Shown here one piece after another: positions 28,537-37,200 of a DNA stretch of 64,000 nt. Position 1 is the first letter of the stretch. Every line of letters starts with the position of its first letter. The notes under the pieces are model-generated. The model saw only the letters and a program-made list of their open reading frames with translations, was not told where the DNA came from and did not search any database. Origin of the DNA: Neobacillus sp. FSL H8-0543 (GTDB lineage: Bacteria; Bacillota; Bacilli; Bacillales; Cytobacillaceae); the NCBI RefSeq assembly GCF_038592905.1, contig NZ_CP151943.1, forward strand, positions 1,614,501 through 1,678,500, read 5' to 3'. Made by a program: the position numbers and the translations under genes.

Positions 28537-28567
28537 GATGATTTTCTTGCTAATGTAAAATTGTGTG

Positions 28568-29758
28568 CTACTTTCCTTTAATCTCCAGTAACTTCACTCG
28601 CAAATCGTTTTCCATTGTCGCTAATTCTTGTTCGGCAATGCGGCGCTTGTGACGCCCTTCCTCTTGAATTCGCATTGTTTCTTCAAGTGTGGTAATCAAG
28701 TTTTCCTGTGTTTTCTTGAGTGTTTCAATATCCACCAGACCTCGTTCGTTTTCCTTCGCCGTCTCGATTGTGTTGGTCTTCAGCATTTCCGCATTTTTCA
28801 ATAGCAAGTCATTGGTTGTTTGTGACACTTTTTTCTGCGCTTCTACCGCATGGCGCTGCCTAATCAACGTCAAGGCAATCGCTACCTGATTTTTCCACAA
28901 AGGAATAGCTGTCATGATGGACGATTGAATTTTTTCCACAAGTGCCTGGTTGGTGTTTTGAATCAGCCGGATTTGCGGGGCACTTTGAATCGTAATTTCA
29001 CGGCTTAATTTCAAGTCATATAAGCGTTTATCTAAGCGGTCAGCGAATTGTATCATATCATTGACCTCTTGGAACTTCATTTGATCATTTGCAGCCTCCG
29101 CCGCTCTTTTCATTGCAGGGATTGTTTTTTCATTGAGCTCCTCGAGCTTAATTTCTCCTGCGGCAATATACACATTCAAAGCATGGAAATATTCTTTATT
29201 GGTTTCATAAAGCTGTTCAAGCAATTTTATATCGGATAACAGGACATTTTTACTTCGGTCTAGCTTTACGCTAATTCGATCAATCTGTGCACCTGTTTTT
29301 TGATATTTGGAAAGTACCTCTTGCAGGGTGCCTGAAATTTTTCCAAACATACGCGCGAAAAAGGATGGCTTACCATCCTTCAGTTCATCTGGATTAACCT
29401 CATCAAGCCGCTTCATTAGATCACTGATAATCTCGCCAACCTCACCAATATCCTGTTTCTGAACATGCTCAAGCATGGCATGGGAAAAGGTTAACAGCTT
29501 GCCCTGAGCCTGGGTCCCGTAGGTGATCATCGCTTGATGGTTGGTCGGATCAATTTGTTCAGCTAGTTGATATGCCTTCGCCCTGTTCTCTTCAGGTATT
29601 TTATCAATCAGCTTGACTGGTTTTGCTTCCTGGTGCTGTGTCGAAGGCTGCAGCTGTGGCTGTGGTACAAGCTCTTGTGTATCTCCAAATGGGTTTGCTA
29701 AGATATCATCCAATAAATTATCGGATTTTTTCACATGTGATGAGTTATTTTCGCTCAT
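28568..29758 (-). CDS. telA: TelA family protein (toxic anion resistance)
   Basis: 396 aa, all-helical cytoplasmic protein of the TelA family (B. subtilis YceH-like). Visible hallmarks: low-complexity Gln/Pro-rich N-terminus, then a long helical bundle with [27 protein letters not shown] and [42 protein letters not shown] (quoted in part only to show register), the conserved C-terminal block. Family members are linked to tellurite, lantibiotic or general envelope stress tolerance, mechanism unknown. It overlaps xpaC by an ATGA junction, with AGGAGG inside the end of xpaC. Confidence 0.85.
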   Translation of the reverse strand: MSENNSSHVKKSDNLLDDILANPFGDTQELVPQPQLQPSTQHQEAKPVKLIDKIPEENRAKAYQLAEQIDPTNHQAMITYGTQAQGKLLTFSHAMLEHVQKQDIGEVGEIISDLMKRLDEVNPDELKDGKPSFFARMFGKISGTLQEVLSKYQKTGAQIDRISVKLDRSKNVLLSDIKLLEQLYETNKEYFHALNVYIAAGEIKLEELNEKTIPAMKRAAEAANDQMKFQEVNDMIQFADRLDKRLYDLKLSREITIQSAPQIRLIQNTNQALVEKIQSSIMTAIPLWKNQVAIALTLIRQRHAVEAQKKVSQTTNDLLLKNAEMLKTNTIETAKENERGLVDIETLKKTQENLITTLEETMRIQEEGRHKRRIAEQELATMENDLRVKLLEIKGK

Positions 29759-30414
29759 TTCAGCCTCCTGCTTTCGTCATTATCGAATTTAGAATCATTA
29801 AGCTTTTTAATCGAATGCTTGGCAACATCAATTTCAAAATTCAAATGATCAATATCATCAGAAATCATATAGTATAAGTCCTCTTCTAAAGCCTTCGTTA
29901 ACTCTATGAGAGTTTGGCGTGTTTCGTACAGCGAGACGTCAATTTCATGATTTTTCTTCGGTTGAACAGATAGAAAGCGATATTTCTCTGTTAGCTCAAC
30001 AACTGAATCTAAATGAGAAAAGTAAAACTTCTCCGCCTTATAAAAACGTCTCGGCTCAGTTTTGGCAAGGCTCTGTATTTTCCTAGCGACACGGAGTACA
30101 TCAATTCTTTGCTTTACCGTTTGAAGGTCGCGAATCGAAAACAACGATTTGTTTAGCCGGTTTATTTTTAGCTTCGCTTCATCTAAATTTTTCTTAATAT
30201 ATCGATATTCTTTTCTAGATAGTTGGTGTTGTTTAAGGAAGCGGTTTTTCATAATAGCAGCGGTAGCTTGATCAACAACGGCACCTCCAGCTATGGCAAA
30301 AACGGACGATAAAAGGTATGTCTGATCAAATCCAAAAAGGCTGACAAGAAAAATCGTAAAAGCCGAAGGAACAGCTAAGAACGAACGAACAAAAAACGAG
30401 ATAAACGGATTCAT
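29755..30414 (-). CDS. xpaC: XpaC-like protein
   Basis: 219 aa. Two N-terminal membrane segments (~8-26 [19 protein letters not shown] and ~32-48 [12 protein letters not shown]), then a helical cytoplasmic domain. This is the '5-bromo-4-chloroindolyl phosphate hydrolysis' (XpaC) family, whose name comes from a screen and not from a proven hydrolase. GGAGAG before ATG, ATGA overlap with telA downstream. The XpaC-TelA pair is a standing two-gene unit in Bacillus, implying that the membrane protein recruits or works with TelA. Confidence 0.82.
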   Translation of the reverse strand: MNPFISFFVRSFLAVPSAFTIFLVSLFGFDQTYLLSSVFAIAGGAVVDQATAAIMKNRFLKQHQLSRKEYRYIKKNLDEAKLKINRLNKSLFSIRDLQTVKQRIDVLRVARKIQSLAKTEPRRFYKAEKFYFSHLDSVVELTEKYRFLSVQPKKNHEIDVSLYETRQTLIELTKALEEDLYYMISDDIDHLNFEIDVAKHSIKKLNDSKFDNDESRRLK

Positions 30415-30806
30415 AATAATCTCTCCTGACTTAGAAATCCTTTCTATTCATACGAATGAAAGAAAAAGATGTTTCACCTAATTTAAAAAAACTAGAAATA
30501 AGAAAGGCAAGACATCTCTCAATACTTCAACAATACACCATAAAAACCCTTCTTTCCATAGACCATAAATGTAAACGAACCTAAGACCTAAGACGTATTT
30601 TTGGGAGAAATGGTGACAGTGACATGGTGACAGGCACCACTCGTGGACAATTCAGCTGTTTTGTCCGTCTGGGGCGGACAGTGGATGGCTGTTTCTATTT
30701 GTTTGTCTTCTAGCTTCTTTTTAGCCGTCAGCCCAAGAGGAATACCCAAAGTGACATAGGATGTGAGTGTACCAGTTTAAATTATATATAGAGGAGAGAT
30801 GAACTT
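30415..30806. other. Intergenic with a reverse-oriented dispersed element
   Basis: Contains dispersed element copy 2 (listed separately) and otherwise no recognised gene. The xpaC promoter should lie at the left end; the ribosome site GAGGAG of the Gly/His-rich protein gene is at the right end. Confidence 0.5.
30611..30682 (-). repeat. Dispersed hairpin element, copy 2
   Basis: In minus orientation: ACTGTCCGCC...GGACAAAACAGCTGAATTGTCCACGAGT, then core GGTGCCTGTCACC, followed by iterated GTCAC fragments (ATGTCACTGTCACC). CCTGT form of the core. Confidence 0.8.
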
Positions 30807-31328
30807 ATGTATCAACCAATAAATTATCCGTTTGCATATAGGCAGAATGGTCAGAGTCATCATGGTGGTAGTTATGGCGGTGGTCATGGCGGCGGTCACG
30901 GCGGCGGTCACGGCGGTGGTCACGGCGGTGGTCACGGCGGTGGTCACGGCGGTGGTCACGGCGGTGGTTACGGCGGTGGTCACGGCGGTGGTCACGGCGG
31001 TGGTTACGGCGGTGGTCACGGCGGTGGTTACGGCGGTGGTCACGGTGGTGGTCACGGCGGTGGTTACGGTGGCGGCGGACAACATCACCATGGGTCACAA
31101 TCCAATTTTAATTTAGGATCATTCGGTGCCGGTTTACTGGGCCTAGGGTTAGGATATTTAGGATCCAACCTTGGTGGATTCAGCGGTGGCTACCCTGGTG
31201 CTGGTTACCCTGGTGGCGGTTATCCTGGTGGTGGCTACCCTGGTGGCGGTTATCCTGGCGGTGGCTACCCTGGTTATGGGTACGGCCCAAGACCAGGAAT
31301 GGGCGGATACGGTCCTGGAAACTACTAA
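30807..31328 (+). CDS. Gly/His/Tyr-rich repeat protein
   Basis: 173 aa. A short N-terminal Tyr/Pro segment, then ~17 units of GGGH or GGGY (residues ~20-90), a hydrophobic linker (GSFGAGLLGLGLGYLGSNLGG), then YPGGG repeats to the end. No signal peptide. GAGGAG lies about 11 bases before ATG, and a strong terminator follows. Such composition suggests a structural, metal-binding or cross-linked protein, for example of a spore coat or surface layer, but I cannot name a family. The next gene downstream is a zinc-type ZIP transporter. Confidence 0.65.
   Translation: MYQPINYPFAYRQNGQSHHGGSYGGGHGGGHGGGHGGGHGGGHGGGHGGGHGGGYGGGHGGGHGGGYGGGHGGGYGGGHGGGHGGGYGGGGQHHHGSQSNFNLGSFGAGLLGLGLGYLGSNLGGFSGGYPGAGYPGGGYPGGGYPGGGYPGGGYPGYGYGPRPGMGGYGPGNY
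30864..31080 (+). repeat. 12-bp coding microsatellite (GGH/GGY units)
   Basis: Tandem GGCGGTGGTCAC-type 12-mers with C/T variation at the His/Tyr codon. Length is likely to vary between strains by slippage; all strands and frames stay open across it, which creates false reading frames. Confidence 0.9.
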
Positions 31329-31347
31329 ATTAAGTAAAATAACAAAT

Positions 31348-31389
31348 GTGAAAATCCTTGAGAGCGATACAAGGACTTTCACGTTTTTT
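31348..31389 (+). terminator. Terminator
   Basis: Stem GTGAAAATCCTTG / CAAGGACTTTCAC (one mismatch) followed by a run of seven T. Confidence 0.85.
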
Positions 31390-31552
31390 TATTATTTATC
31401 TAATACTTATTCCTTTTTACTGATTTTTTGTTTCATTAGGTGTAAAATGTTTCTCACAGGAAACATTTCTGAGCCCATGCATATATAATAATATTGGAAA
31501 TTTTATAAAATTAACGTCCACAAATAATTAGTTCAATAAAGGAGAAGTGAAT

Positions 31553-32371
31553 ATGGAAGCAAATGTGCTTTTTGCATTAGGTTTGACATTATTTGCGGGG
31601 CTTGCAACAGGTATCGGAAGCTTGCTTGCATTTTTTACCTCGCATACCAATACAAAATTTCTTTCCGTTACTCTTGGATTTTCAGCGGGTGTGATGATCT
31701 ATGTATCGATGGTTGAAATTTTTGTAAAAGCGAAGGTTGCTTTAGTGGGTGCTTTAGGTGAAGTGTCCGGCAACTGGGTAACCGTAGGAGGTTTTTTTGG
31801 CGGGATAATGCTAATTGCTCTAATTGATAAATTTATCCCTAAGCAAACAAACCCACATGAATTAAAAACAGTAGAAGATATGAAACTACCTGTGAAAAAT
31901 GGAAATAAGACCACAGACGCTGCGCTATTAAAGATGGGGACATTCACAGCGCTTGCCATCGGGATTCATAACTTCCCTGAAGGAATCGCTACCTTCACAT
32001 CCGCTTTACAAGATCCAGCACTTGGGATTGCGATAGCTGTCGCAATTGCCATCCATAATATCCCAGAGGGCATTGCTGTATCTGTTCCAGTCTACTTTGC
32101 AACAGGCGATAAGAAAAAGGCTTTCAAACTATCATTCTTGTCTGGGCTATCTGAGCCAGTCGGCGCGCTCGTCGCTTACCTATTCTTAATGCCTTTCCTA
32201 AACGATGTTATGTTTGGCGTCATCTTCGCTGCTGTAGCTGGGATAATGGTATTCATCTCTCTAGACGAATTATTGCCTGCTGCCAAAAGATATGATGAAA
32301 CCCATCTATCAATCTATGGCCTAATTGCCGGCATGGCAGTAATGGCAATAAGCCTATTATTATTTATCTAA
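31553..32371 (+). CDS. zupT: ZIP family metal transporter
   Basis: 272 aa, eight hydrophobic segments, polytopic membrane protein importing Zn2+ (and other divalent cations). Metal-site signatures HNFPEGIATF and HNIPEGIAV in TM4/TM5 are diagnostic of ZupT-type ZIP transporters. A cytosolic loop (~95-125, charged) precedes them. I choose ATG 31553 with GGAG eight bases upstream over the GTG two codons earlier. Independent unit with its own terminator. No Zur box recognised upstream. Confidence 0.92.
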   Translation: MEANVLFALGLTLFAGLATGIGSLLAFFTSHTNTKFLSVTLGFSAGVMIYVSMVEIFVKAKVALVGALGEVSGNWVTVGGFFGGIMLIALIDKFIPKQTNPHELKTVEDMKLPVKNGNKTTDAALLKMGTFTALAIGIHNFPEGIATFTSALQDPALGIAIAVAIAIHNIPEGIAVSVPVYFATGDKKKAFKLSFLSGLSEPVGALVAYLFLMPFLNDVMFGVIFAAVAGIMVFISLDELLPAAKRYDETHLSIYGLIAGMAVMAISLLLFI

Positions 32372-32406
32372 AATACGCTAGATACTCATACAATGGAATA
32401 TACCTC

Positions 32407-32437
32407 AAAAAAGCCAGCACTCCTGCTGGCTTTTTTT
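32407..32437 (+). terminator. zupT terminator
   Basis: Stem AAAAAAGCCAGCA / TGCTGGCTTTTTTT, short loop. Confidence 0.9.
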
Positions 32438-32438
32438 A

Positions 32439-32520
32439 CTGTCCACCCCAGGCGGACAAAACACCCAATTTGTCCACGCGTGGTGACAGGCACCATAGTG
32501 GGCACCATAGTTAGGCACCA
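32439..32520 (+). repeat. Dispersed hairpin element, copy 3
   Basis: Begins two bases after the zupT terminator. GTCCACCCCAGGCGGAC hairpin, CAATTTGTCCACGCGT, core GGTGACAGGCACC, then iterated GGCACCATAG units. Confidence 0.85.
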
Positions 32521-32633
32521 TTCATTGGGACATCCACAGTATGTATATTTTCCTAGACAAAGTTTCTTTAATTCACTAAAGGCATATATATGAATGGATT
32601 ATTCAAAAAATTCATTGGAGAGGTGAATGATTG

Positions 32634-34010
32634 ATGAAAAGGGCCCTTTTTACCATACCTTTAAGTTTGCTGCTTATTGGTGTTATTATTGGTTCTTTTG
32701 TCTTAATGGGCATTAAGCCAAATTCTTCGGGTATTTCACAGGCTCAGAAGTTAGCAGAGTATACGAAACCAGCGGTTGTTCGGATTATTGATTATGCTGT
32801 TGTTGGATGGCAGTTTAATAACCCGGATGACCCTGAGGTTGCCTCTATATTAGCTCAACTAAATAACCAAACGGTCATTGGCGGTTCAGGTTCGGGGGCG
32901 ATTATTAGTTCCGATGGCTATATCGTAACAAATGCCCATGTGGTAGAAGGCTCTCAGATGGAGGATGCAGATCTTGCCAATGCTGCCTTTGAACAGCTTG
33001 TTTCAATCATGGCAGACTATTATCAAATTGATTTCGAAACAGCTTATGATTATATGCTTACCTACACCCAATACACTAGTATAGATAGATTTTTAAAGGT
33101 AATTTTACCTGGCGGGGATACACTCGATGGTGAGGTAAAAAGCTATGGTGCTCCAATTAATGAAGGAAAGGACGTAGCCGTACTTAAAATTGAAGGGAAA
33201 AACCTACCAACTATAAAGCTTGGAAACTCTGATGATATCCAAAATCAAGAAAACATTTGGGTTAGCGGCTATCCAGCAGCTGCAGATTCTGACCTCCTAT
33301 CACCCGATTCCTCCCTCGTATCTTCAATGAATGCTGGGCAAATCTCAGCCACTTCAAAGAAAACAGAACAAGGAAGTCCTGTGATTCAGATTAACGCGGC
33401 AGCTACCCATGGAAACAGTGGCGGTCCAGTCATTAATGATAAAGGTGAGATTATTGGATTATTAACCTTTAGAGGCGATACCGTGAATGGCCAAGAAGTT
33501 CAGGGCTTTAATTTTGCGGTTCCGGTAAATACCGTTAAAGAGTTCGTCAATCAGGCCGGTGCAAGGAATGCTATTAGTGATACAGATAAGCTATATAGAG
33601 ATGGTCTAGAGCTCTATTGGGGCGGCTATTATAAAAATGCCCTTGAAAAGTTTGAAGCAGTCCAAAGAATATATCCAAATCATTCAGAGATAAAACATCT
33701 CATTACCAATGCTGAGAAAAAGACGGGGGAAAGTAAAACCTTATGGTCAGATTACACCACTCTCTTCTATATCGTTGATGGAGTTGCAGGTTTATTAATA
33801 ATCCTTCTCTTGGTATTCACCTTTGCCTTTAAACCGAAACAACGGAACGTAGCAACAGCCGCAGCCCATCCAGCGCCACCACCTCCTTCAAAACCAGAAA
33901 CCAGCATTCCAGACCTAAACAATGATGGGAAAATCGACGTCCAAGACATACTGCTCGCACTGCAAGAACAACAAAAAAAGCAAGAAAAAGACAAGAAAAA
34001 CGATGAATAA
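32634..34010 (+). CDS. Membrane HtrA-like trypsin-type serine protease with dockerin-like tail
   Basis: 458 aa. An N-terminal membrane anchor (~8-28) leads to an extracytoplasmic trypsin-like domain. The triad is visible as VTNAHVVEG (His ~102), DVAVLKI (Asp ~180) and THGNSGGPV (Ser ~262). No PDZ domain; instead a TPR-like stretch (~320-365, YKNALEKFEAVQRIYPNH), a second transmembrane helix (~380-400), a Pro-rich linker and DLNNDGKIDVQDILLAL, a calcium-binding dockerin-type loop, then a Lys-rich end. With two helices the tail should face the cytoplasm. Envelope protein quality control is the likely role. An in-frame TTG one codon upstream is an alternative start; GAGGTG precedes both. Confidence 0.85.
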   Translation: MKRALFTIPLSLLLIGVIIGSFVLMGIKPNSSGISQAQKLAEYTKPAVVRIIDYAVVGWQFNNPDDPEVASILAQLNNQTVIGGSGSGAIISSDGYIVTNAHVVEGSQMEDADLANAAFEQLVSIMADYYQIDFETAYDYMLTYTQYTSIDRFLKVILPGGDTLDGEVKSYGAPINEGKDVAVLKIEGKNLPTIKLGNSDDIQNQENIWVSGYPAAADSDLLSPDSSLVSSMNAGQISATSKKTEQGSPVIQINAAATHGNSGGPVINDKGEIIGLLTFRGDTVNGQEVQGFNFAVPVNTVKEFVNQAGARNAISDTDKLYRDGLELYWGGYYKNALEKFEAVQRIYPNHSEIKHLITNAEKKTGESKTLWSDYTTLFYIVDGVAGLLIILLLVFTFAFKPKQRNVATAAAHPAPPPPSKPETSIPDLNNDGKIDVQDILLALQEQQKKQEKDKKNDE

Positions 34011-34043
34011 AGTGAATGAGTAAACGAGGAATTTTGCATAAAT

Positions 34044-34148
34044 GGTGCCTGTCACCCAAATATGTGTCACCAAAATGAATAAAGCGCATGCATAAATAGC
34101 TAAAAATGCATGAATGGTGACAGGCACCGCAAAAGGCACCGCAAAAAA
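34044..34148. repeat. Dispersed element, copy 4 (two inverted cores)
   Basis: GGTGCCTGTCACC at 34044-34056 followed by ATGTGTCACC, and the opposite core GGTGACAGGCACC at 34116-34128 followed by GCAAAAGGCACCGCAAAAA. The GTCCACC hairpin part is absent. Repeated ATGCATAAAT-like words lie between the two cores. Confidence 0.7.
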
Positions 34149-34186
34149 AGGATGACGGTCGAATGACCGCCATCCCTTTTATTTTT
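34143..34186 (-). terminator. Terminator of the ribose operon
   Basis: Minus strand GGATGGCGGTC-ATTC-GACCGTCATCC followed by TTTTTTT, directly after rbsK; it abuts dispersed element copy 4. Confidence 0.88.
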
Positions 34187-35117
34187 AGTTTAGTGCACGA
34201 TACTGTTCCAAGAATGCTTCTACTTCGTGTTTGTAGGGCATGGCTGGTGCTGTTCCTATTTTTGTTACGGAAAGGGCTGCGACGGCGTTGGCGTAGGTGA
34301 TTGCCTCGTCTAGGGTTTTGCCAATGCTGAGTGCATGGGCGAAGCCGCCATTAAAGGCATCACCTGCTCCAGTTGTGTCAATAGCTTCCACTTTATACCC
34401 TGAAACTAGCTTCCCTTGTTCGCCTCCAGTATAGACAAATGCACCTTGCTTACCCATCGTGATGATCACAGTACCGACACCCATTCCAAAAAGCTTTTTA
34501 GAAGCGGCAAGCGCTGTTTGCTCGTCCGTCACCTCCACACCGCTTAGTTCATAGGCTTCTGTTTCATTAGGGGTGATATAGGCAACATCGTTGAGAAGTT
34601 CCCGTGGGAATTCCTGGAATGGCGCAGGATTTAGAATGACCGGTACTTCATATTTAGCTGCTAGCTTCACCGTCGTAACAATCGCTTCAATACTTGTTTC
34701 TAATTGAAGCAGCGCAATATCTGCCTCTTTTACTTTATCTTCCACTTCCAATACTTCTGTCTCAGTTAGTGTGCCGCATGCACCTAATGCCACAACAATA
34801 CTGTTTTCGCTCTGATCATCTACTTCAATCAAGGCTACACCTGTAGTCTGATTCGGATCAACCTTTATGTATTGTGTATTGATATTCTCGGCGTTAAAGT
34901 GTCTCAAAGCATCTCTTCCAAAAAGGTCATCGCCCAATTTTGTCACAAAAGTAACCTCTGAACCACTTCTTGCGGCTGCAGTTGCTTGGTTGCCTCCTTT
35001 TCCGCCTGGCCCCATTTGAAACGGACCGCCAAGAACGGTCTCACCGGGCTTTGGAAGATGTGGAGTCCTACTCATTAAATCAACAACATAGCTTCCTACT
35101 ACTACAATTTTGGACAT
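34185..35117 (-). CDS. rbsK: Ribokinase
   Basis: 310 aa PfkB-family kinase that phosphorylates ribose to ribose-5-phosphate. The N-terminal sugar-binding block GPGGKGGNQATAAARSG and the C-terminal DTTGAGDAFNGGFA (catalytic Asp, anion hole) are intact. It is last in the operon, after the binding protein, whereas in B. subtilis rbsK follows rbsR; order is therefore R-D-A-C-B-K. A hairpin in the 118-bp gap after rbsB may lower its expression relative to rbsB. Confidence 0.95.
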   Translation of the reverse strand: MSKIVVVGSYVVDLMSRTPHLPKPGETVLGGPFQMGPGGKGGNQATAAARSGSEVTFVTKLGDDLFGRDALRHFNAENINTQYIKVDPNQTTGVALIEVDDQSENSIVVALGACGTLTETEVLEVEDKVKEADIALLQLETSIEAIVTTVKLAAKYEVPVILNPAPFQEFPRELLNDVAYITPNETEAYELSGVEVTDEQTALAASKKLFGMGVGTVIITMGKQGAFVYTGGEQGKLVSGYKVEAIDTTGAGDAFNGGFAHALSIGKTLDEAITYANAVAALSVTKIGTAPAMPYKHEVEAFLEQYRALN

Positions 35118-35155
35118 AAACCGTCACCCGCCTTACTTTTTTTCATGATGGTAAA

Positions 35156-35186
35156 AGTAAAAACGCAAAACAATTGCGTTTTTACT
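35156..35186 (-). terminator. Intercistronic hairpin between rbsB and rbsK
   Basis: Stem AGTAAAAACGCAA / TTGCGTTTTTACT. On the minus strand the following bases are T-rich (TTTTTACTTTTACC), so it can be a leaky terminator or an mRNA-stabilising 3' end for rbsB, which usually needs much more product than the kinase. Confidence 0.65.
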
Positions 35187-35235
35187 CTTGAAATATCCTT
35201 AGCCGCCAATTCAGCGGCATAATCCACTGCTACAA

Positions 35236-36198
35236 TTATTTTGTTTTTACAGTATTTACGTTATCCGATGTAACTAGTGTAGAATCAAGAATAACTTCTT
35301 TTTCTACGCTTTCACCTTTAGATATTTTGAGTGCAGTGATAATGGCTTCTTGGCCAAGGAAATATGGCGGTTCTGCAATCGTTGCTTCCATTTTTCCAGC
35401 TTTAATCGCCTCAATTGATGGGTCAACTGCATCACAGCCAATGATTACAATCTCATCAAGACGGCCAGCGGCTTCAATCGCTGCTAATGCACCTAATGCC
35501 ATTTCATCGTTCGCTGCATAAACACCATCGATTTCGGGGTTTGCTTGAAGAATATCTTCCATTACTTTCATCGCTTCACCACGGTCAAAGTTTGCAGCTT
35601 GTTGTGCTACTACTTCAAAGCCTGCTGTTGCTTTAACAATTTCATTAAATCCTTCACTACGAAGTTGTCCTACGTTTGTGCCAAGAATTCCTTGAATTTC
35701 AACAATCTTACCTTTGCCACCAAGGACATCCTTCAAATAGTTACCAGCTAGATTACCAGACTTTAGGGCATCAAAACCAATATGTGTAATGACTTCGCCA
35801 CCGTTAGAATTACGGTCAATTGTAAACACTGGAATTTTAGCATCATTTGCCTTTTTAACTGCCTGAGCAATCGCATCACTATCTGTTGGGTCAATAATTA
35901 ATACATCAACATTTTGTTGTAACAGGTTTTCCACGTCAGATAATTGCTTACCTGGGTCATTCTGGGCATCGGTAATAACAAGATCAATATTTCCTTCTTT
36001 TTCCGCTTGTGCTTCTGCCCCTTCTTTAACAGCAACAAAGAATGGATTGTTTAACGTGTTCATTGATAAACCAACTTTTAATTTACCGTCATCCTTCTTT
36101 TCAGAACCTGATTTTTTGCTTGTTCCCTCATCCATACTACAGCCCACTAAACCTATAATAATAGAAAGCATTGCTAACAAAGTTATAATCTTTTTCAT
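35236..36198 (-). CDS. rbsB: Ribose ABC transporter substrate-binding lipoprotein
   Basis: 320 aa type I periplasmic-binding-protein fold. Lipobox IGLVGC (~16-21), a Ser/Lys/Gly linker, then the sugar-binding domains: LSMNTLNNPFF near the start, DPTDSDAI, FTIDRNSNGG and GVYAANDEMALG are classic RbsB blocks. Captures ribose outside the membrane and delivers it to RbsA/RbsC. 18 bp downstream of rbsC with a good ribosome site (GGAGGG). Confidence 0.95.
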   Translation of the reverse strand: MKKIITLLAMLSIIIGLVGCSMDEGTSKKSGSEKKDDGKLKVGLSMNTLNNPFFVAVKEGAEAQAEKEGNIDLVITDAQNDPGKQLSDVENLLQQNVDVLIIDPTDSDAIAQAVKKANDAKIPVFTIDRNSNGGEVITHIGFDALKSGNLAGNYLKDVLGGKGKIVEIQGILGTNVGQLRSEGFNEIVKATAGFEVVAQQAANFDRGEAMKVMEDILQANPEIDGVYAANDEMALGALAAIEAAGRLDEIVIIGCDAVDPSIEAIKAGKMEATIAEPPYFLGQEAIITALKISKGESVEKEVILDSTLVTSDNVNTVKTK

Positions 36199-36216
36199 GG
36201 TAAACCCTCCAGTTTA

Positions 36217-37200
36217 TTATTTTTTAATTTTAGAAAACTTACTATCTACTAAAACCGCTACTAAAATAACAAGGCCCTTTGCGATACTTTGATAGAACGG
36301 TGACACATTCATCAAATTCAAAATATTATCGAGAACACCCATGATCAATGCACCAATCAGTGTTCCAGTTACCGCCCCTTTCCCCCCTGCTAAACTTGTC
36401 CCGCCAATAATTACCGCAGCAATCGCATCTAACTCAATTCCGTTACCGGCTGTTGGTTGTGCTGACATTAATCGCGAGGTATAAATAATGGCAGATAAAG
36501 CTGAAAGTAAACCAGCAATTCCAAATACAGCGATTTTTACTCCTCTAACATTAATTCCTGCTAGAACCGCTGTTTCTTCATTGCCACCGATCGCATAAAT
36601 GTATCGGCCAAAGCTTGTGTATTTTAACATCCAATACATGAAACCAAAGATAGCAAACATGATGATGATTGGAACAGGAATACCGAAAATTCTTCCGCTA
36701 CCAATAAAACGGTAAGCTTCATTGCTAACTACGAGCGGATACCCCTTTGTGTAGACAAGTGTCATACCGCGTGCGATAACCATGATCGCCAATGTGACAA
36801 TAAAGGATGGAATTCCAAACCTTGCCACAAAAAATCCGTTAAGAATACCAAATAGCAAACCAACGGCAAGTGCCGCAACTAATGCAAGCCACAGTGGCCA
36901 GCCTGCTGTGAGGGCTCCAGCTAAAATCGCTCCCGAAAAGGCCATTACCGCCCCTACAGAAAGGTCAATTCCTGCTAGTAAAATAACCAGGGTCATCCCA
37001 CTTGCGATAATTGCGATAATTGAAACTTGGCGCAACACGTTCATGACGTTGCTCATCGTGAAGAATACATCTGATAAGGAAGCAGCAACGACACATAACA
37101 CGATAAAAATGAGAAGTACACGATATTTTTCAATTAACGACAGCCAGTTGACCCCCGCCTTTTTCTCTTCTTGCTTTTGAACAGGTGTTGTACTAGGCAT
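36217..37200 (-). CDS. rbsC: Ribose ABC transporter permease
   Basis: 327 aa BPD-transp-2 permease with about eight to ten hydrophobic helices; hallmark GIDLSVGAVMAFSGA and VIIGGTSLAGGKGAVTGTLIG. Its ATG overlaps the end of rbsA by eight bases, so translation is coupled. Confidence 0.95.
   Translation of the reverse strand: MPSTTPVQKQEEKKAGVNWLSLIEKYRVLLIFIVLCVVAASLSDVFFTMSNVMNVLRQVSIIAIIASGMTLVILLAGIDLSVGAVMAFSGAILAGALTAGWPLWLALVAALAVGLLFGILNGFFVARFGIPSFIVTLAIMVIARGMTLVYTKGYPLVVSNEAYRFIGSGRIFGIPVPIIIMFAIFGFMYWMLKYTSFGRYIYAIGGNEETAVLAGINVRGVKIAVFGIAGLLSALSAIIYTSRLMSAQPTAGNGIELDAIAAVIIGGTSLAGGKGAVTGTLIGALIMGVLDNILNLMNVSPFYQSIAKGLVILVAVLVDSKFSKIKK

Noticed and set aside
30777..31116. Long Thr/Val/Ala- and Arg/His-rich open frames across the GGH repeat on both strands
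   Set aside because: They are by-products of a 12-bp repeat without stop codons in any frame; only the plus-strand frame has a sensible start, ribosome site and non-repeat ends.
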